A DNA stretch of 64,000 nt from the NCBI RefSeq assembly GCF_000472545.1, contig NZ_KI421432.1:354559-418558 (forward strand), written 5' to 3'. The number at the start of each line of letters is the position of its first letter. Position 1 is the stretch's first letter. The stretch comes from Burkholderia sp. WSM2232 (GTDB lineage Bacteria; Pseudomonadota; Gammaproteobacteria; Burkholderiales; Burkholderiaceae). Both the position numbers and the translations under genes were made by a program. Below, piece after piece: positions 50,087-58,319 of this stretch. The notes below the pieces were generated by a model that saw nothing but the letters and a program-made list of their open reading frames with translations, searched no databases and had not been told where the DNA came from.

Positions 50087-51418
50087 TCAGTGTGCGCCGC
50101 CTTGCAGCGGATCGCGCAGTGCGTTGCGGTCGCCGCGTCGATTGCGTGCGAGAAAAGCCGCCGCCGCAGCGATCAACGAGGCGACGCCGAGGCCATAAAG
50201 ACCGCCGGTGATCGAACCGGTGTGCTGCTGCAAATAGCCGAACGTGGCGGGCGCAAAGAAGCCGCCCAGATTGCCGATGGAGTTGATCAGCGCAATCACC
50301 GCTGCAGCGACGCGTGCATCCAGATAGCCTTGCGGGATCGGCCAGAACAGCGACGCCGCCGCCTTGAAGCCGATCGCCGAAAAGCAGATGGCGACGAACG
50401 ACAGAACCGGATTGCCCGACGTCGATGCAAAGAGACCGCAGGCCGCAATCACCAGCGCGACCGCCAGCCACGCCTGCTGGAAACGCCATCTGGCCGAGAG
50501 CAACGCGAAACAGTACATTGCGACCATGGCGATAAGCCAGGGAATCGCGTTGAGCATACCGACTTCGAAATCGGAAAGCCCGCCGATCTTGCGGATGATG
50601 GTCGGCAGCCAGAACGTGGCCGCGTAAATCGTCAACTGGATCGCGAAGTACAGGCAGCAGAACAGCACGATCTGCGGGTCCTTCAGCAGCTTGATGGCCG
50701 GCAGGTGGGCGCCGCCATGCGCGACGCGCTCGGCCTGTTCGGCGGCAATCGTGTCTTCCAGTACGCGTTGCTCGTTAGCCGTGAGCCACGATGCGTCGCT
50801 AATGCGCGACTTGAGGAAGATCCAGCTCACCGCGCACAGCACGACCGAAAAGCCGCCTTCGATCAGGAACATCCATTGCCAGCCGTGCAGGCCGAGTCCG
50901 CGAATGGACAGCAGGCTGCCGGTAATCGGGCCGGATACGACCGAGGCGATGGCCGAACCCGACAGGAAAATCGCCACCGCCTTGCCGCGCTCCTTTTGCG
51001 GCAGCCACTGCGTGAAATAGAACACCACGCCCGGAAAGAAGCCGGCTTCGGCCACGCCGAGCAGAAACCGCAGCACATAGAACGAGGTCTCGTTCGACAC
51101 GAACGCCATGGCCGCGGCGACCACGCCCCACGTGCCCATGATCCGCGTAAGCCACGCGCGCGCGCCGTACTTCTGCATCAATACGTTGGACGGCACTTCG
51201 AACAGCGCATAGCCGATGAAGAACAGGCCGCTGCCGAGACCATACGCGGCGGCGCCGATGCCGAGGTCGGCTTTCATGTGAGCGTTGACGAAGCCGATGT
51301 TCACGCGGTCGATATAGTTCGCAATGAACATGATGAGGAAAAGCGGCAACACATGCCGCTTGACCTTGGAAACGGCGGACGCCAATGGGTCCATTGCCGT
51401 GGTGAGGGCAGAGTTCAT
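50087..51418 (-). CDS. MFS transporter, anion:cation symporter family, probable glucarate permease (GudP-like)
   Basis: A 443-residue, 12-helix inner-membrane symporter. FIANYIDRVNIGFVNAHMKADLGIGAAAYGLGSGLFFIGYALFEVPSNVLMQKYGARAW is the ACS-family N-terminus, followed by LGVAEAGFFPGVVFYFTQWLPQKERGKAVA. The second half, GGLSDFEVGMLNAIPWLIAMVAMYC and FFAPATFGYLQQHTGS, is typical for sugar-acid and phthalate permeases. It belongs to the gudD operon and probably takes up D-glucarate/galactarate with H+. The divergent FCD regulator and its operator-like repeats lie upstream. Confidence 0.93.
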   Translation of the reverse strand: MNSALTTAMDPLASAVSKVKRHVLPLFLIMFIANYIDRVNIGFVNAHMKADLGIGAAAYGLGSGLFFIGYALFEVPSNVLMQKYGARAWLTRIMGTWGVVAAAMAFVSNETSFYVLRFLLGVAEAGFFPGVVFYFTQWLPQKERGKAVAIFLSGSAIASVVSGPITGSLLSIRGLGLHGWQWMFLIEGGFSVVLCAVSWIFLKSRISDASWLTANEQRVLEDTIAAEQAERVAHGGAHLPAIKLLKDPQIVLFCCLYFAIQLTIYAATFWLPTIIRKIGGLSDFEVGMLNAIPWLIAMVAMYCFALLSARWRFQQAWLAVALVIAACGLFASTSGNPVLSFVAICFSAIGFKAAASLFWPIPQGYLDARVAAAVIALINSIGNLGGFFAPATFGYLQQHTGSITGGLYGLGVASLIAAAAAFLARNRRGDRNALRDPLQGGAH

Positions 51419-51646
51419 GAAGTCTCCAATGTCGGCCGGGCGGCGGGAATGTATGACGTCTGGTGCGAATGACCGGTATCTACGGCCGTAGCACGAGATA
51501 CGTTGTCCGATGACAGTCTACAACCACAGCCCAGCAACTTCCAATGTGGTGTTTACCCTGCCGGGCCGGAGGCGTATGGCATGATGGGTCGGCGCTGTCA
51601 GGTGCTTGTATTAAGTGCAATCCGCGATCGTGCTTAACGGCCATAC

Positions 51647-51753
51647 TCAGACGTCTGATGTCTGCGAACATCACGCAAGCTTGCATCACTGACAAGTCAT
51701 GATTTTTGTCGCAGACGCTATGATGGCTGATGTCCAGACGTCACCCTGACGTC
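51647..51753. promoter_or_regulatory. Cluster of palindromes in the divergent promoter of the glucarate operon and its FCD regulator
   Basis: TCAGACGTCTGA (51647-51658, perfect 12 bp), GATGT-N6-ACATC (51657-51672) and GCAAGCTTGC (51675-51684, perfect 10 bp) lie in 38 bases. The core CAGACGTC recurs at 51735-51742, and TGACGTC follows at 51747-51753. The arrangement in the 388-base gap fits operator sites of the FCD-type regulator encoded at 51807. The gap holds no gene. Confidence 0.5.
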
Positions 51754-51806
51754 GGCCGTGCCCCGCGGGACACGCATTTCCAGCCGATCAGTCAACCAGC
51801 CAAGCA

Positions 51807-52517
51807 ATGAGCAGCCTTACTGAGAAAGTGGTGGCCACCCTTTCCGATGACATCCGCCGCGGCGTCCTGCGACCAGGCGACCGCATCCCCACCGAAGTCG
51901 CGATGATGAAGCAGCTGTCGGTCAGCCGCTCCGTGGTACGCGAAGCGATCTCCCGCCTGCAGGCCGCCAAAGTGGTGGAAACGCGGCACGGCATCGGCAC
52001 CTTCGTGCTCGCGCCCGCCGCCGAGAAAGCCATGGAACTGCCCGCCGCCGATCTGTCGAGCATGCTCGACGTGATGGCGATCATCGAATTCCGTATCGAC
52101 GTGGAAGCGGCGTCGGCCGCGCTCGCCGCCGCGCGGCGCACCGACCAGAGCCTGAAGCAGATGCGCGCGGCGCTGGAGCGCTTCGAGTCCGAACTCGAGC
52201 GTGGCAGCACCGACACGCTCGCGCACGACGTCGAGTTTCATTTGCAGATCGCGCGTGCAAGCGGCAACCGTTATTTTTTCGACGTGTTGAGCCAGTTGGG
52301 AAGCGGCGTGAGCCCGCGCACGCGTCTTGGCTCCGCCGAAATTGCCAGGCTCGATCAGATCGAAACGCTGCGCCACGTGCTCAACGAACACCAGTTGATC
52401 TATCGCGCAATCGAGCGCCAGGATGCCGACGACGCCCGCGCGGCAATGCGCATGCATCTGAGCAACAGCCGTGAACGGCTGCGCCGCGCGCACGAGTCAA
52501 GCCTGCCGGGAGCGTAG
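51807..52517 (+). CDS. FadR-subfamily GntR (FCD) transcriptional regulator, probable glucarate operon regulator
   Basis: A 236-residue regulator. VVATLSDDIRRGVLRPGDRIPTEVAMMKQLSVSRSVVREAISRLQAAKVVETRHGIGTFV is the winged helix. The FCD effector domain has the metal-binding pattern D/H/H (HDVEFHLQIARASGNRYF, LNEHQLIYRAIERQDAD and MRMHLSNSRERL). It is divergent from the gudP-gudD operon. FCD regulators near sugar-acid operons (UxuR, DgoR, GudR-like) normally repress until the sugar acid binds. The ribosome-binding site is poor. Confidence 0.92.
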   Translation: MSSLTEKVVATLSDDIRRGVLRPGDRIPTEVAMMKQLSVSRSVVREAISRLQAAKVVETRHGIGTFVLAPAAEKAMELPAADLSSMLDVMAIIEFRIDVEAASAALAAARRTDQSLKQMRAALERFESELERGSTDTLAHDVEFHLQIARASGNRYFFDVLSQLGSGVSPRTRLGSAEIARLDQIETLRHVLNEHQLIYRAIERQDADDARAAMRMHLSNSRERLRRAHESSLPGA

Positions 52518-52552
52518 CCGGATACCAACGAGGCCCGCCGCGGTGTGCCGCT

Positions 52553-52870
52553 TCAGCCGCGCGGCGGCGCTTCGATCTCGAGCCCCATCAACGCGGAACT
52601 TAGCGATTTGCCGTGTGCGTCGAGGGCAAGCGAACGCGTGACGCCCCCGCCGAGCGCATCGCCAAGCACGAAGTTGAACGCCGCAACGGCGGGCAGCTCG
52701 TAGCGCACCACGCTGCCGCGCACGACGTCGGCGAGATGCGCCTTGACGCGCTCCGCCGTCAACACCGTGCGTAGATGCTCGTAGTGCCGTGCGTCGTAGC
52801 AAACCACCGAGATGTTCAGCGTATTGCCCTTGTCGCCGGTTCGAGAGTGAGCAAGCTCACGTAGTTTCAT
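52553..52870 (-). CDS. AtuA-related small protein
   Basis: A 105-residue protein beginning MKLRELAHSRTGDKGNTLNISVVCYDARHYEHLRTVLTAERVKAHLADVV. The SRTGDKGNTLNISV motif is the typical start of the module fused to or encoded next to the AtuA/DUF1446 protein. The ATG is 1 base after the stop of the AtuA-like gene, so both are translationally coupled and probably form a complex. In other bacteria the two parts are sometimes one fused protein. The function is unknown. Confidence 0.85.
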   Translation of the reverse strand: MKLRELAHSRTGDKGNTLNISVVCYDARHYEHLRTVLTAERVKAHLADVVRGSVVRYELPAVAAFNFVLGDALGGGVTRSLALDAHGKSLSSALMGLEIEAPPRG

Positions 52871-52871
52871 C

Positions 52872-54230
52872 TCACGCCTCCACCATCGTGAACGTCGGCT
52901 TCACAAGTTCGCGCGGCAACAGCACTGACTGAACCGCGACGACTTCGCGTGCCGACTTCGTCACGCCGCCGCCGCCGGCCGGACCGTTCGTGTAAAGCGT
53001 CTCGACTTCGTTGCCGATCTGCACGGCTTGTGCGAGCGATGCGGCGCGTCCGCTCACGCGCGCCCGCACCTCGTAGGGCTCGGCGAAACCGGCGGCCAGG
53101 GCCTCGCCATGCAACGCATTCACACCGATCAGATCAAACCGCACCTCGTGCGCCTGAGCGCCAGTTAGCGCGAGCCGCTCGCGCACGATGTCGAGCGCGA
53201 GGCGAGCGCGCACCATCGCGCCCGGACCCGCATACGAAATCTGCCCCTCGCCGATGAACCCGTCGAAATACGCAACCGACACCTTCAGCGTACCGGTACG
53301 CGGTCCGCCATTGCCACCGCTCACGCGCACGCGGTCCGGGCCTTCCAGCTCGACGCGTACTCGCGAGAAGTCGGCCACCACGTCCGGCTGCAGATAGCGC
53401 CCGGGATCGTGAATCTCGTAGAGCAACTGCTCCTTGCAGGTCGCCTCGGTCACGCGACCGCCTGCGTCCTCGAGCTTGGTGATGATCACGGCGCCGTTCG
53501 CATCGACTTCCGCGATCGGAAAGCCGAGCCTTGCAAGCGCGGGGACGTCCTTGAAACCGGGGTCCGCGAAATAGCCGCCGGTGATTTGCCCCGCGCATTC
53601 CATCAAATGGCCGATGACGGTTGCCTGACCCAGCGTCGGCCAGTCGTCCATGCGCCAGCCGAATTCGTGGATCAGCGGTGCGACGAACAGCGACGGGTCG
53701 GCCACGCGTCCCGTCAGGACGATCTGCGCGCCGGCCGCCAGCGCCTCGACGAGCGCACCCGCGCCCAGATAGGCGTTCGCGGCAACGAGCCGCGCGTCGT
53801 AGTCCGCAACGCGCTCGCCGGACTCCTCAAAGCAGTAGTCGCCGCTGCGCACCGCGTCGAGCACATCGTCGCCGGTCACCGCGGCGATTCTGAGGCCGCC
53901 AAGGCCCAGCGAGCGCGCTACCTCGGCCGTCTTGCGCGCCGCCGCCAGCGGGTTCGCAGCGCCCATGTTCGAGACAATGCGCACACCATTGCGCAGCGCC
54001 GCGGGCAGCACTGCCTTCATGCGCGTTTCGAGCAAGGGATCATAGCCATGCTCGGGGTCTTTACTGCGCGCCTGCTGCGCGATAGCGATGGTGCGTTCGG
54101 CGAGACACTCGAACACGAGATAGTCGAGCGCGCCGCGCTCCGCCAGTTCGACCGCGGGCTCGATGCGGTCGCCCGAATAGCCCGCGCCCGCACCGATTCG
54201 CACAAGGTGTTGCCGCTGAGTGACTGTCAT
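52872..54230 (-). CDS. AtuA/DUF1446-family protein
   Basis: A 452-residue cytoplasmic protein. VRIGAGAGYSGDRIEPAVELAERGALDYLVFECLAERTIAIAQ and ALRNGVRIVSNMGAANPLAAARKTAEVARSLGL are diagnostic for the AtuA family, named for acyclic terpene utilisation in Pseudomonas. ADPSLFVAPLIHEFGW, GHLMECAGQITGGYFADPG and GPRTGTLKVSVAYFDGFIGEGQISYAG continue the family pattern. The start is the ATG at 54230 with AAGAGA 8 bases upstream. It lies between a CitMHS-type transporter and the small AtuA-related gene in one operon, so its role is probably in catabolism of an organic acid. No terpene-specific acyl-CoA genes are present. Confidence 0.9.
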   Translation of the reverse strand: MTVTQRQHLVRIGAGAGYSGDRIEPAVELAERGALDYLVFECLAERTIAIAQQARSKDPEHGYDPLLETRMKAVLPAALRNGVRIVSNMGAANPLAAARKTAEVARSLGLGGLRIAAVTGDDVLDAVRSGDYCFEESGERVADYDARLVAANAYLGAGALVEALAAGAQIVLTGRVADPSLFVAPLIHEFGWRMDDWPTLGQATVIGHLMECAGQITGGYFADPGFKDVPALARLGFPIAEVDANGAVIITKLEDAGGRVTEATCKEQLLYEIHDPGRYLQPDVVADFSRVRVELEGPDRVRVSGGNGGPRTGTLKVSVAYFDGFIGEGQISYAGPGAMVRARLALDIVRERLALTGAQAHEVRFDLIGVNALHGEALAAGFAEPYEVRARVSGRAASLAQAVQIGNEVETLYTNGPAGGGGVTKSAREVVAVQSVLLPRELVKPTFTMVEA

Positions 54231-54255
54231 GCTGCTGATCTCTTTTTCGTCAAAC

Positions 54256-55563
54256 TCACAGTGAAAATATCCCCAGCGCGACGCAGGCAATCGTCATCAC
54301 GATGCTTGCGCCGAATAACAGGGGAAACGTGAATCGCTGGTGATCGGCGAGATCGATGCCGCACAAGCCGACCACGAGGAAGGTGGCGGGCGTTAGCGGG
54401 CTGACGGGAAAGCCCGTCGTCATCTGGCCGAGCAACGCGGCCTGGCCGACCTGCACCGCGGGCACGCCGAGCTGACCCGCCACTTCCGCGATAACCGGCA
54501 ACACGCCGAAGTAAAACGAATCGGGATCGAACAGCATGCTAAGCGGCATCGACACAATGCCGAGCGCGACGGGAATGTGACTCGCCATCGCGGGCGGGAC
54601 GAAGCTGACCGCCGCTTGCGCCATTGCCTTCAACATGCCGCTGCCCTGCATCACGCCGGTGAACACGCCGGCTGCGAGCAGAATGCCGGCCATCATTAAC
54701 GCGGCCCGTGCGTGCGCATCGACACGTTTGCGCTGCATGTCGACGTCCGGGTAATTGACCATCAACGCGATGCACAGACCCACCATGAACATGATCGCGG
54801 GTGGAATTTTCTCGCCCATCACGACCATCGTGCCCAGCACGATTAGCGTGAGCACGATGTTGAACCAGAAGTTCTTCGGACGACGCAGGGCCTGCTCGTC
54901 AGGCGTCAGTTCGCGCCTGGGCATGGGCACCGAGCCGCTCGCGGCGGTGAGACCCAGCCGCTTTTCCTCACGGCGTCCGAGCCAGAACGCGGCGCCGAAC
55001 ACAAAAACAAGGCCGATTGCCTGCACCGGAATGAGCGGATTGAACAGCGACGAGACCGGCAGATGCAGCGAAGCGGACGCGCGGATCATCGGCCCGGTCC
55101 ACGGCAGAAAGTTGATGCCAGCCGCCATCGACACCGCCGCGGCCAGCACGCGCCGGTCCATCTTGAGGCGGTCGTACAGCGGCAGCATCGCCGGAATGGT
55201 CACGAGAAAGCACACCGCGCCCGAGCCGTCGAGGTGGATCAGCAGCGCGAGCAATGTCGTGCCTATCACGATGCGTGTCGGACGGGTGCCGACCGCGCGC
55301 AGAATGCGGTCGATGATCGGATCGAGCGTGCCCGCGTCGGTAATGGTGCCGAAGTAAAGAATCGCGAATACGAACATGCCGACCACGGGCGCGAGCCCCT
55401 TTAGCCCGTCGATCACGAACTTGCTCGTTTGAAACCCGAACCCGCCGAGCAGCGACGCGGCGATCGGCACGATGATGAGCGCCACCAGCGGCGACATGCG
55501 TTTCGACAGAATGGCGCCCAGCAGCACGACGATGGTGGCGAGCCCCAGCAATGGCAGTGGCAT
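54256..55563 (-). CDS. CitMHS-family organic acid:cation symporter
   Basis: A 435-residue, 11-12-helix inner-membrane transporter. MPLPLLGLATIVVLLGAILSKRMSPLVALIIVP, LIHLDGSGAVCFLVTIPAMLPLYDRL, FLPWTGPMIRASASL and LFDPDSFYFGVLPV are typical of the citrate-Mg2+:H+ (CitMHS) family. The related LGQMTTGFPVSPLTPATFLVVGL marks the second half. Start at 55563 with GGAGA 8 bases upstream; the longer upstream frame is not protein-like. It is first in an operon with the AtuA-like genes and divergent from a LysR regulator, which suggests substrate-induced uptake of a citrate-like or related acid. Confidence 0.9.
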   Translation of the reverse strand: MPLPLLGLATIVVLLGAILSKRMSPLVALIIVPIAASLLGGFGFQTSKFVIDGLKGLAPVVGMFVFAILYFGTITDAGTLDPIIDRILRAVGTRPTRIVIGTTLLALLIHLDGSGAVCFLVTIPAMLPLYDRLKMDRRVLAAAVSMAAGINFLPWTGPMIRASASLHLPVSSLFNPLIPVQAIGLVFVFGAAFWLGRREEKRLGLTAASGSVPMPRRELTPDEQALRRPKNFWFNIVLTLIVLGTMVVMGEKIPPAIMFMVGLCIALMVNYPDVDMQRKRVDAHARAALMMAGILLAAGVFTGVMQGSGMLKAMAQAAVSFVPPAMASHIPVALGIVSMPLSMLFDPDSFYFGVLPVIAEVAGQLGVPAVQVGQAALLGQMTTGFPVSPLTPATFLVVGLCGIDLADHQRFTFPLLFGASIVMTIACVALGIFSL

Positions 55564-55663
55564 GTGCTTTGTCTCCAATGTTGTTTTTTGCTGTGATCGA
55601 GCGTAAGTTTCTCGCAGCGATAACACAATTGAAATGATTTGATCGCAGCAATTACAAACGAGT

Positions 55664-56557
55664 ATGGATCTGAACCTTCGGGACATTCGCGCTTTCGTGG
55701 CCGTCGCGCAAACGGGCAGTTTCACGCAGGCCGCCACGCGTCTGCATCTTTCGCAGCCGGCGTTGACAGTGCAGATCCGGCGCCTGGAGGAAACGCTTGG
55801 CCTGCGGCTGTTCGATCGCAATAGCCGCAAGGTCGTGCTCACGGCGACCGGCCGCGATCTGCTGCCGCTGCTGCAAAAGTCTTTGCACGACATGGAGCAG
55901 GTCGTGATCGACGCCCGGGCCCTCGGCCACGGCGCGAGCGGCACCGTGCGCATTGCCTGCTTGCCGACCTTCGCGGCGAGTTCGCTGCCTGAGCTGGTAC
56001 AGACGCTGAAGAAAGCGGTGCCGCGCGTGAGCTTTCAGGTGCGCGACGTCGTTGCGAGCATGGTCAATACGCTGGTGCGCAACGAGGAGGCCGACATTGG
56101 GCTCACGGGCGGCGAGCTCGACGACGAACATCTGGAAGTGCTGCATGCGGGCATCGACAGGCTTGTGGTGGTGTGTCCGAAGCGGCATCCGCTTGCGAAG
56201 CGGCGGCGCATCGAACTGGCGGACCTTGCCGCGACGCCGCTGGTGCTTACCGCGCAAGGCACGAGCGTGCGGGCGGTGGTGGACAGCGCGTTTGCGAATG
56301 CGCGGTGCGTGCCTGAGATCGCCTGCGAACCGACTTACATGATGAGCGCGGTCGCGATGGTCCGCGCGGGCTTAGGCGTGACGATACTGCCGGCGTCGGC
56401 GCGCGAAGTCAGAGCTGAGCCGGAGCTCGCGACGCGTCCCGTCGACGACCCGGCGTTCACGCGGCCTATCGCGCTCATCAAGAAGCGCGGGCGCACCTTG
56501 CCGCCCGTCACGGAGACGTTCGTGGGGATGATGATTGAGAAGCTGCAGTCCGATTGA
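55664..56557 (+). CDS. LysR-family transcriptional regulator
   Basis: A 297-residue regulator. MDLNLRDIRAFVAVAQTGSFTQAATRLHLSQPALTVQIRRLEETLGLRLFDRNSRKVVLTATG is the winged helix domain. The effector domain carries GTVRIACLPTFAASSLPELVQTLKKAVPRVSFQVRDVVASMV and GLGVTILPASAREV (CbbR/CysB-like alpha/beta). It is divergent from the CitMHS/AtuA operon over a 100-base gap and is the obvious candidate for its control. The gap includes the T-N-A-rich stretch expected for LysR binding, but no perfect palindrome could be picked. Confidence 0.93.
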   Translation: MDLNLRDIRAFVAVAQTGSFTQAATRLHLSQPALTVQIRRLEETLGLRLFDRNSRKVVLTATGRDLLPLLQKSLHDMEQVVIDARALGHGASGTVRIACLPTFAASSLPELVQTLKKAVPRVSFQVRDVVASMVNTLVRNEEADIGLTGGELDDEHLEVLHAGIDRLVVVCPKRHPLAKRRRIELADLAATPLVLTAQGTSVRAVVDSAFANARCVPEIACEPTYMMSAVAMVRAGLGVTILPASAREVRAEPELATRPVDDPAFTRPIALIKKRGRTLPPVTETFVGMMIEKLQSD

Positions 56558-56768
56558 GCGCCGGGCGGGAGGGGGACGGCTTGACTTCGGGTTGGGGTTC
56601 GCTGCGCGGCGCGGCCGGCCGGAACCAGCTAAATTCCGTAGGTGGATTGCTTTGCGCCGCGATGCTGGCACGCTCACGCAGTCACGTAGCGACGCGGTGG
56701 CACAGCCCATTGCGTGAGCACCAGAACCTCGACTGCTGCCCGCAATCAACAATACGGAGACAACCGCA

Positions 56769-57611
56769 ATGGCCTCTTCCCACGAAACACGAGAAGAAAC
56801 GCAAGACGACACGCTCGAGCATTTCGCGGCGCACGGCACGCCGCCGCTGCCCGCGTGGACCGACTCGGGTTGGGTGGAGCGCGAAGGCGCGCGAATCTGG
56901 TATGCGTCCTACAGCAACGGCAAGGGCCAAGGCAAGCCGGTGATCCTGCTGCATGGCGGGCTTGGTCACAGCGGCAACTGGAGCTACCAGGTGCTAGCGC
57001 TGCTCGATGCCGGCCGCTCTGTGGTGGTGATCGACAGCCGCGGCCACGGCCGCAGCACGCGCGATGAACGTCCATACAAATACGAACTGATGGCGTCCGA
57101 CGTGCTCGCCGTAATGGATACGCTCGCTCTCCGCCAAGCGGCGCTAGTCGGCTGGAGCGACGGGGCCTGTGTCGCGATGGTGCTGGCCATGATGGCGCCG
57201 GAGCGCGTTGCCGGCGTGCTCTTCTTTGGCTGCAACATGGATCCTGGCGGCACCAAGGAGTTCGTGGCGACGCCGGTGATCGACCGCTGTTTCAACCGTC
57301 ACCGTGAGGACTATGCGCGGCTTTCCGCTACGCCGGAAGAGTTCGACGCCTTCGTCACGGCCGTGACCGAAATGATGAGGACTGAGCCCAACTACACAGC
57401 GGATGACCTGGCGCGCGTAAGCGTACCGGTCCTCATCGCGCACAGCGAGCATGACGAGTTCATCAAGCCCGACCATGCCGAATACCTCGCACACAGTATT
57501 CCGGGCGCGCGGTTGCGGGTGCTTGCCGGCGTCAGTCACTTCGCGCCGCTGCAACGGCCTGCGCTGTTCAATGAAGTAATGCTGGATTTTGTTGCCCGCG
57601 TGCTTTTGTGA
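56769..57611 (+). CDS. Alpha/beta hydrolase
   Basis: A 280-residue cytoplasmic hydrolase with the canonical order: oxyanion strand VILLHGGLGHSGNWSYQ (HGG), VVVIDSRGHGRSTRDERPYKYELMASD, nucleophile elbow VGWSDGACVAMVLA (S in GWSDG), acidic residue in VPVLIAHSEHDEFI and His in LAGVSHFAPLQRP. The layout suggests esterase, lactonase or carbon-carbon bond hydrolase activity (3-oxoadipate enol-lactonase-like). GGAG lies before the ATG at 56769. The gene stands alone after the LysR regulator; the 211-base gap has no distinctive element. Confidence 0.9.
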   Translation: MASSHETREETQDDTLEHFAAHGTPPLPAWTDSGWVEREGARIWYASYSNGKGQGKPVILLHGGLGHSGNWSYQVLALLDAGRSVVVIDSRGHGRSTRDERPYKYELMASDVLAVMDTLALRQAALVGWSDGACVAMVLAMMAPERVAGVLFFGCNMDPGGTKEFVATPVIDRCFNRHREDYARLSATPEEFDAFVTAVTEMMRTEPNYTADDLARVSVPVLIAHSEHDEFIKPDHAEYLAHSIPGARLRVLAGVSHFAPLQRPALFNEVMLDFVARVLL

Positions 57612-57981
57612 AGCGCGTCTGTGTAACGCATCCACACCTGTATCGCCGGAACCCCCAATTTTTCACGATGTGACACGCGCGCTTGCTTCGTAAAAAACCG
57701 TGGTGCGTGGCACAAATCCGCCGTTTCGCAATGTCGCCCCGCGTTGCATATCGCAAAACGTGGCGAGCAAACCATTGTTTTTTATAGAAAAATTTCGTTC
57801 CATCGAACCGCCTTTCATCGGCTTGCGCCGCTGCCTGCTGACGTAGACTCTTTTACAAGAGCAGGCGCTTCATGCGGTGCAGTCCAACAGGTGGGATGAC
57901 ACGATCCCGACTGCGCCCCACATGCCGTGCATGAAACCGCCGACGCACCGCGATTTTTTATTGGCAATTGGGAGACTAAAA
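57612..57981 (+). promoter_or_regulatory. AT-richer leader with nested hairpin before the 75-residue protein gene
   Basis: 370 bases without a gene. A stretch around 57765-57800 is AT-rich (TTGTTTTTTATAGAAAAATTTCG), unusual here and promoter-like. A nested stem-loop lies at 57833-57866: GCCTG / CAGGC enclosing CTCTT-TTAC-AAGAG, followed 115 bases later by the start codon. It may be a structured 5' leader. Confidence 0.4.
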
Positions 57982-58209
57982 ATGAAAGGCTTTCGCTTTG
58001 GATCGACCCAGGGAGCGTTCTACATTCTGCCCGGCCAGGACGGTTGGGAAGCAACCTACGGCAACGACAAACTTGGCGAGTTTTCGAGCCCGCAGCAGGC
58101 GGCTGACGACCTCGCGCGCGGCTTGACCTGCCCGCATCTGTCCGAAGTCGATACGTCGACGCTCGAAATCCCGGAGAAACTGAGCGACTGGGAAATTGTT
58201 CACGTTTGA
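57982..58209 (+). CDS. Small conserved-looking protein of unknown function (75 residues)
   Basis: A 75-residue protein, MKGFRFGSTQGAFYILPGQDGWEATYGNDKLGEFSSPQQAADDLARGLTCPHLSEVDTSTLEIPEKLSDWEIVHV written here in parts: an N-terminal beta-rich region (FRFGSTQGAFYILP, WEATYGNDKLGEF), a helix (SPQQAADDLARGL), and the motif LSDWEIVHV at the end. It has an excellent GGGAGA ribosome-binding site. The frame is short but the balanced composition and clean start support it. The size and W-rich pattern recall small proteins that modulate enzymes, but I recognise no family. It has a long, AT-rich leader and a terminator. Confidence 0.7.
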   Translation: MKGFRFGSTQGAFYILPGQDGWEATYGNDKLGEFSSPQQAADDLARGLTCPHLSEVDTSTLEIPEKLSDWEIVHV

Positions 58210-58252
58210 TGGACCGCATGACGCGTGTCCACGTGACGGAGCCAGAAACGAC

Positions 58253-58274
58253 GATGGCGCCCGAAAGCGCCATC
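58253..58274. terminator. Bidirectional hairpin terminator between the small protein gene and icd
   Basis: Perfect 8-bp stem GATGGCGC / GCGCCATC with a CCGAAA loop, followed by TTCCTTGT on the plus strand and by CGTCGTTTC on the minus strand. It lies between two convergent genes and probably serves both. Confidence 0.75.
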
Positions 58275-58319
58275 TTCCTTGTGACGGCTTACTGCGCTTA
58301 CTGGTTAAGCGCCTCGACC

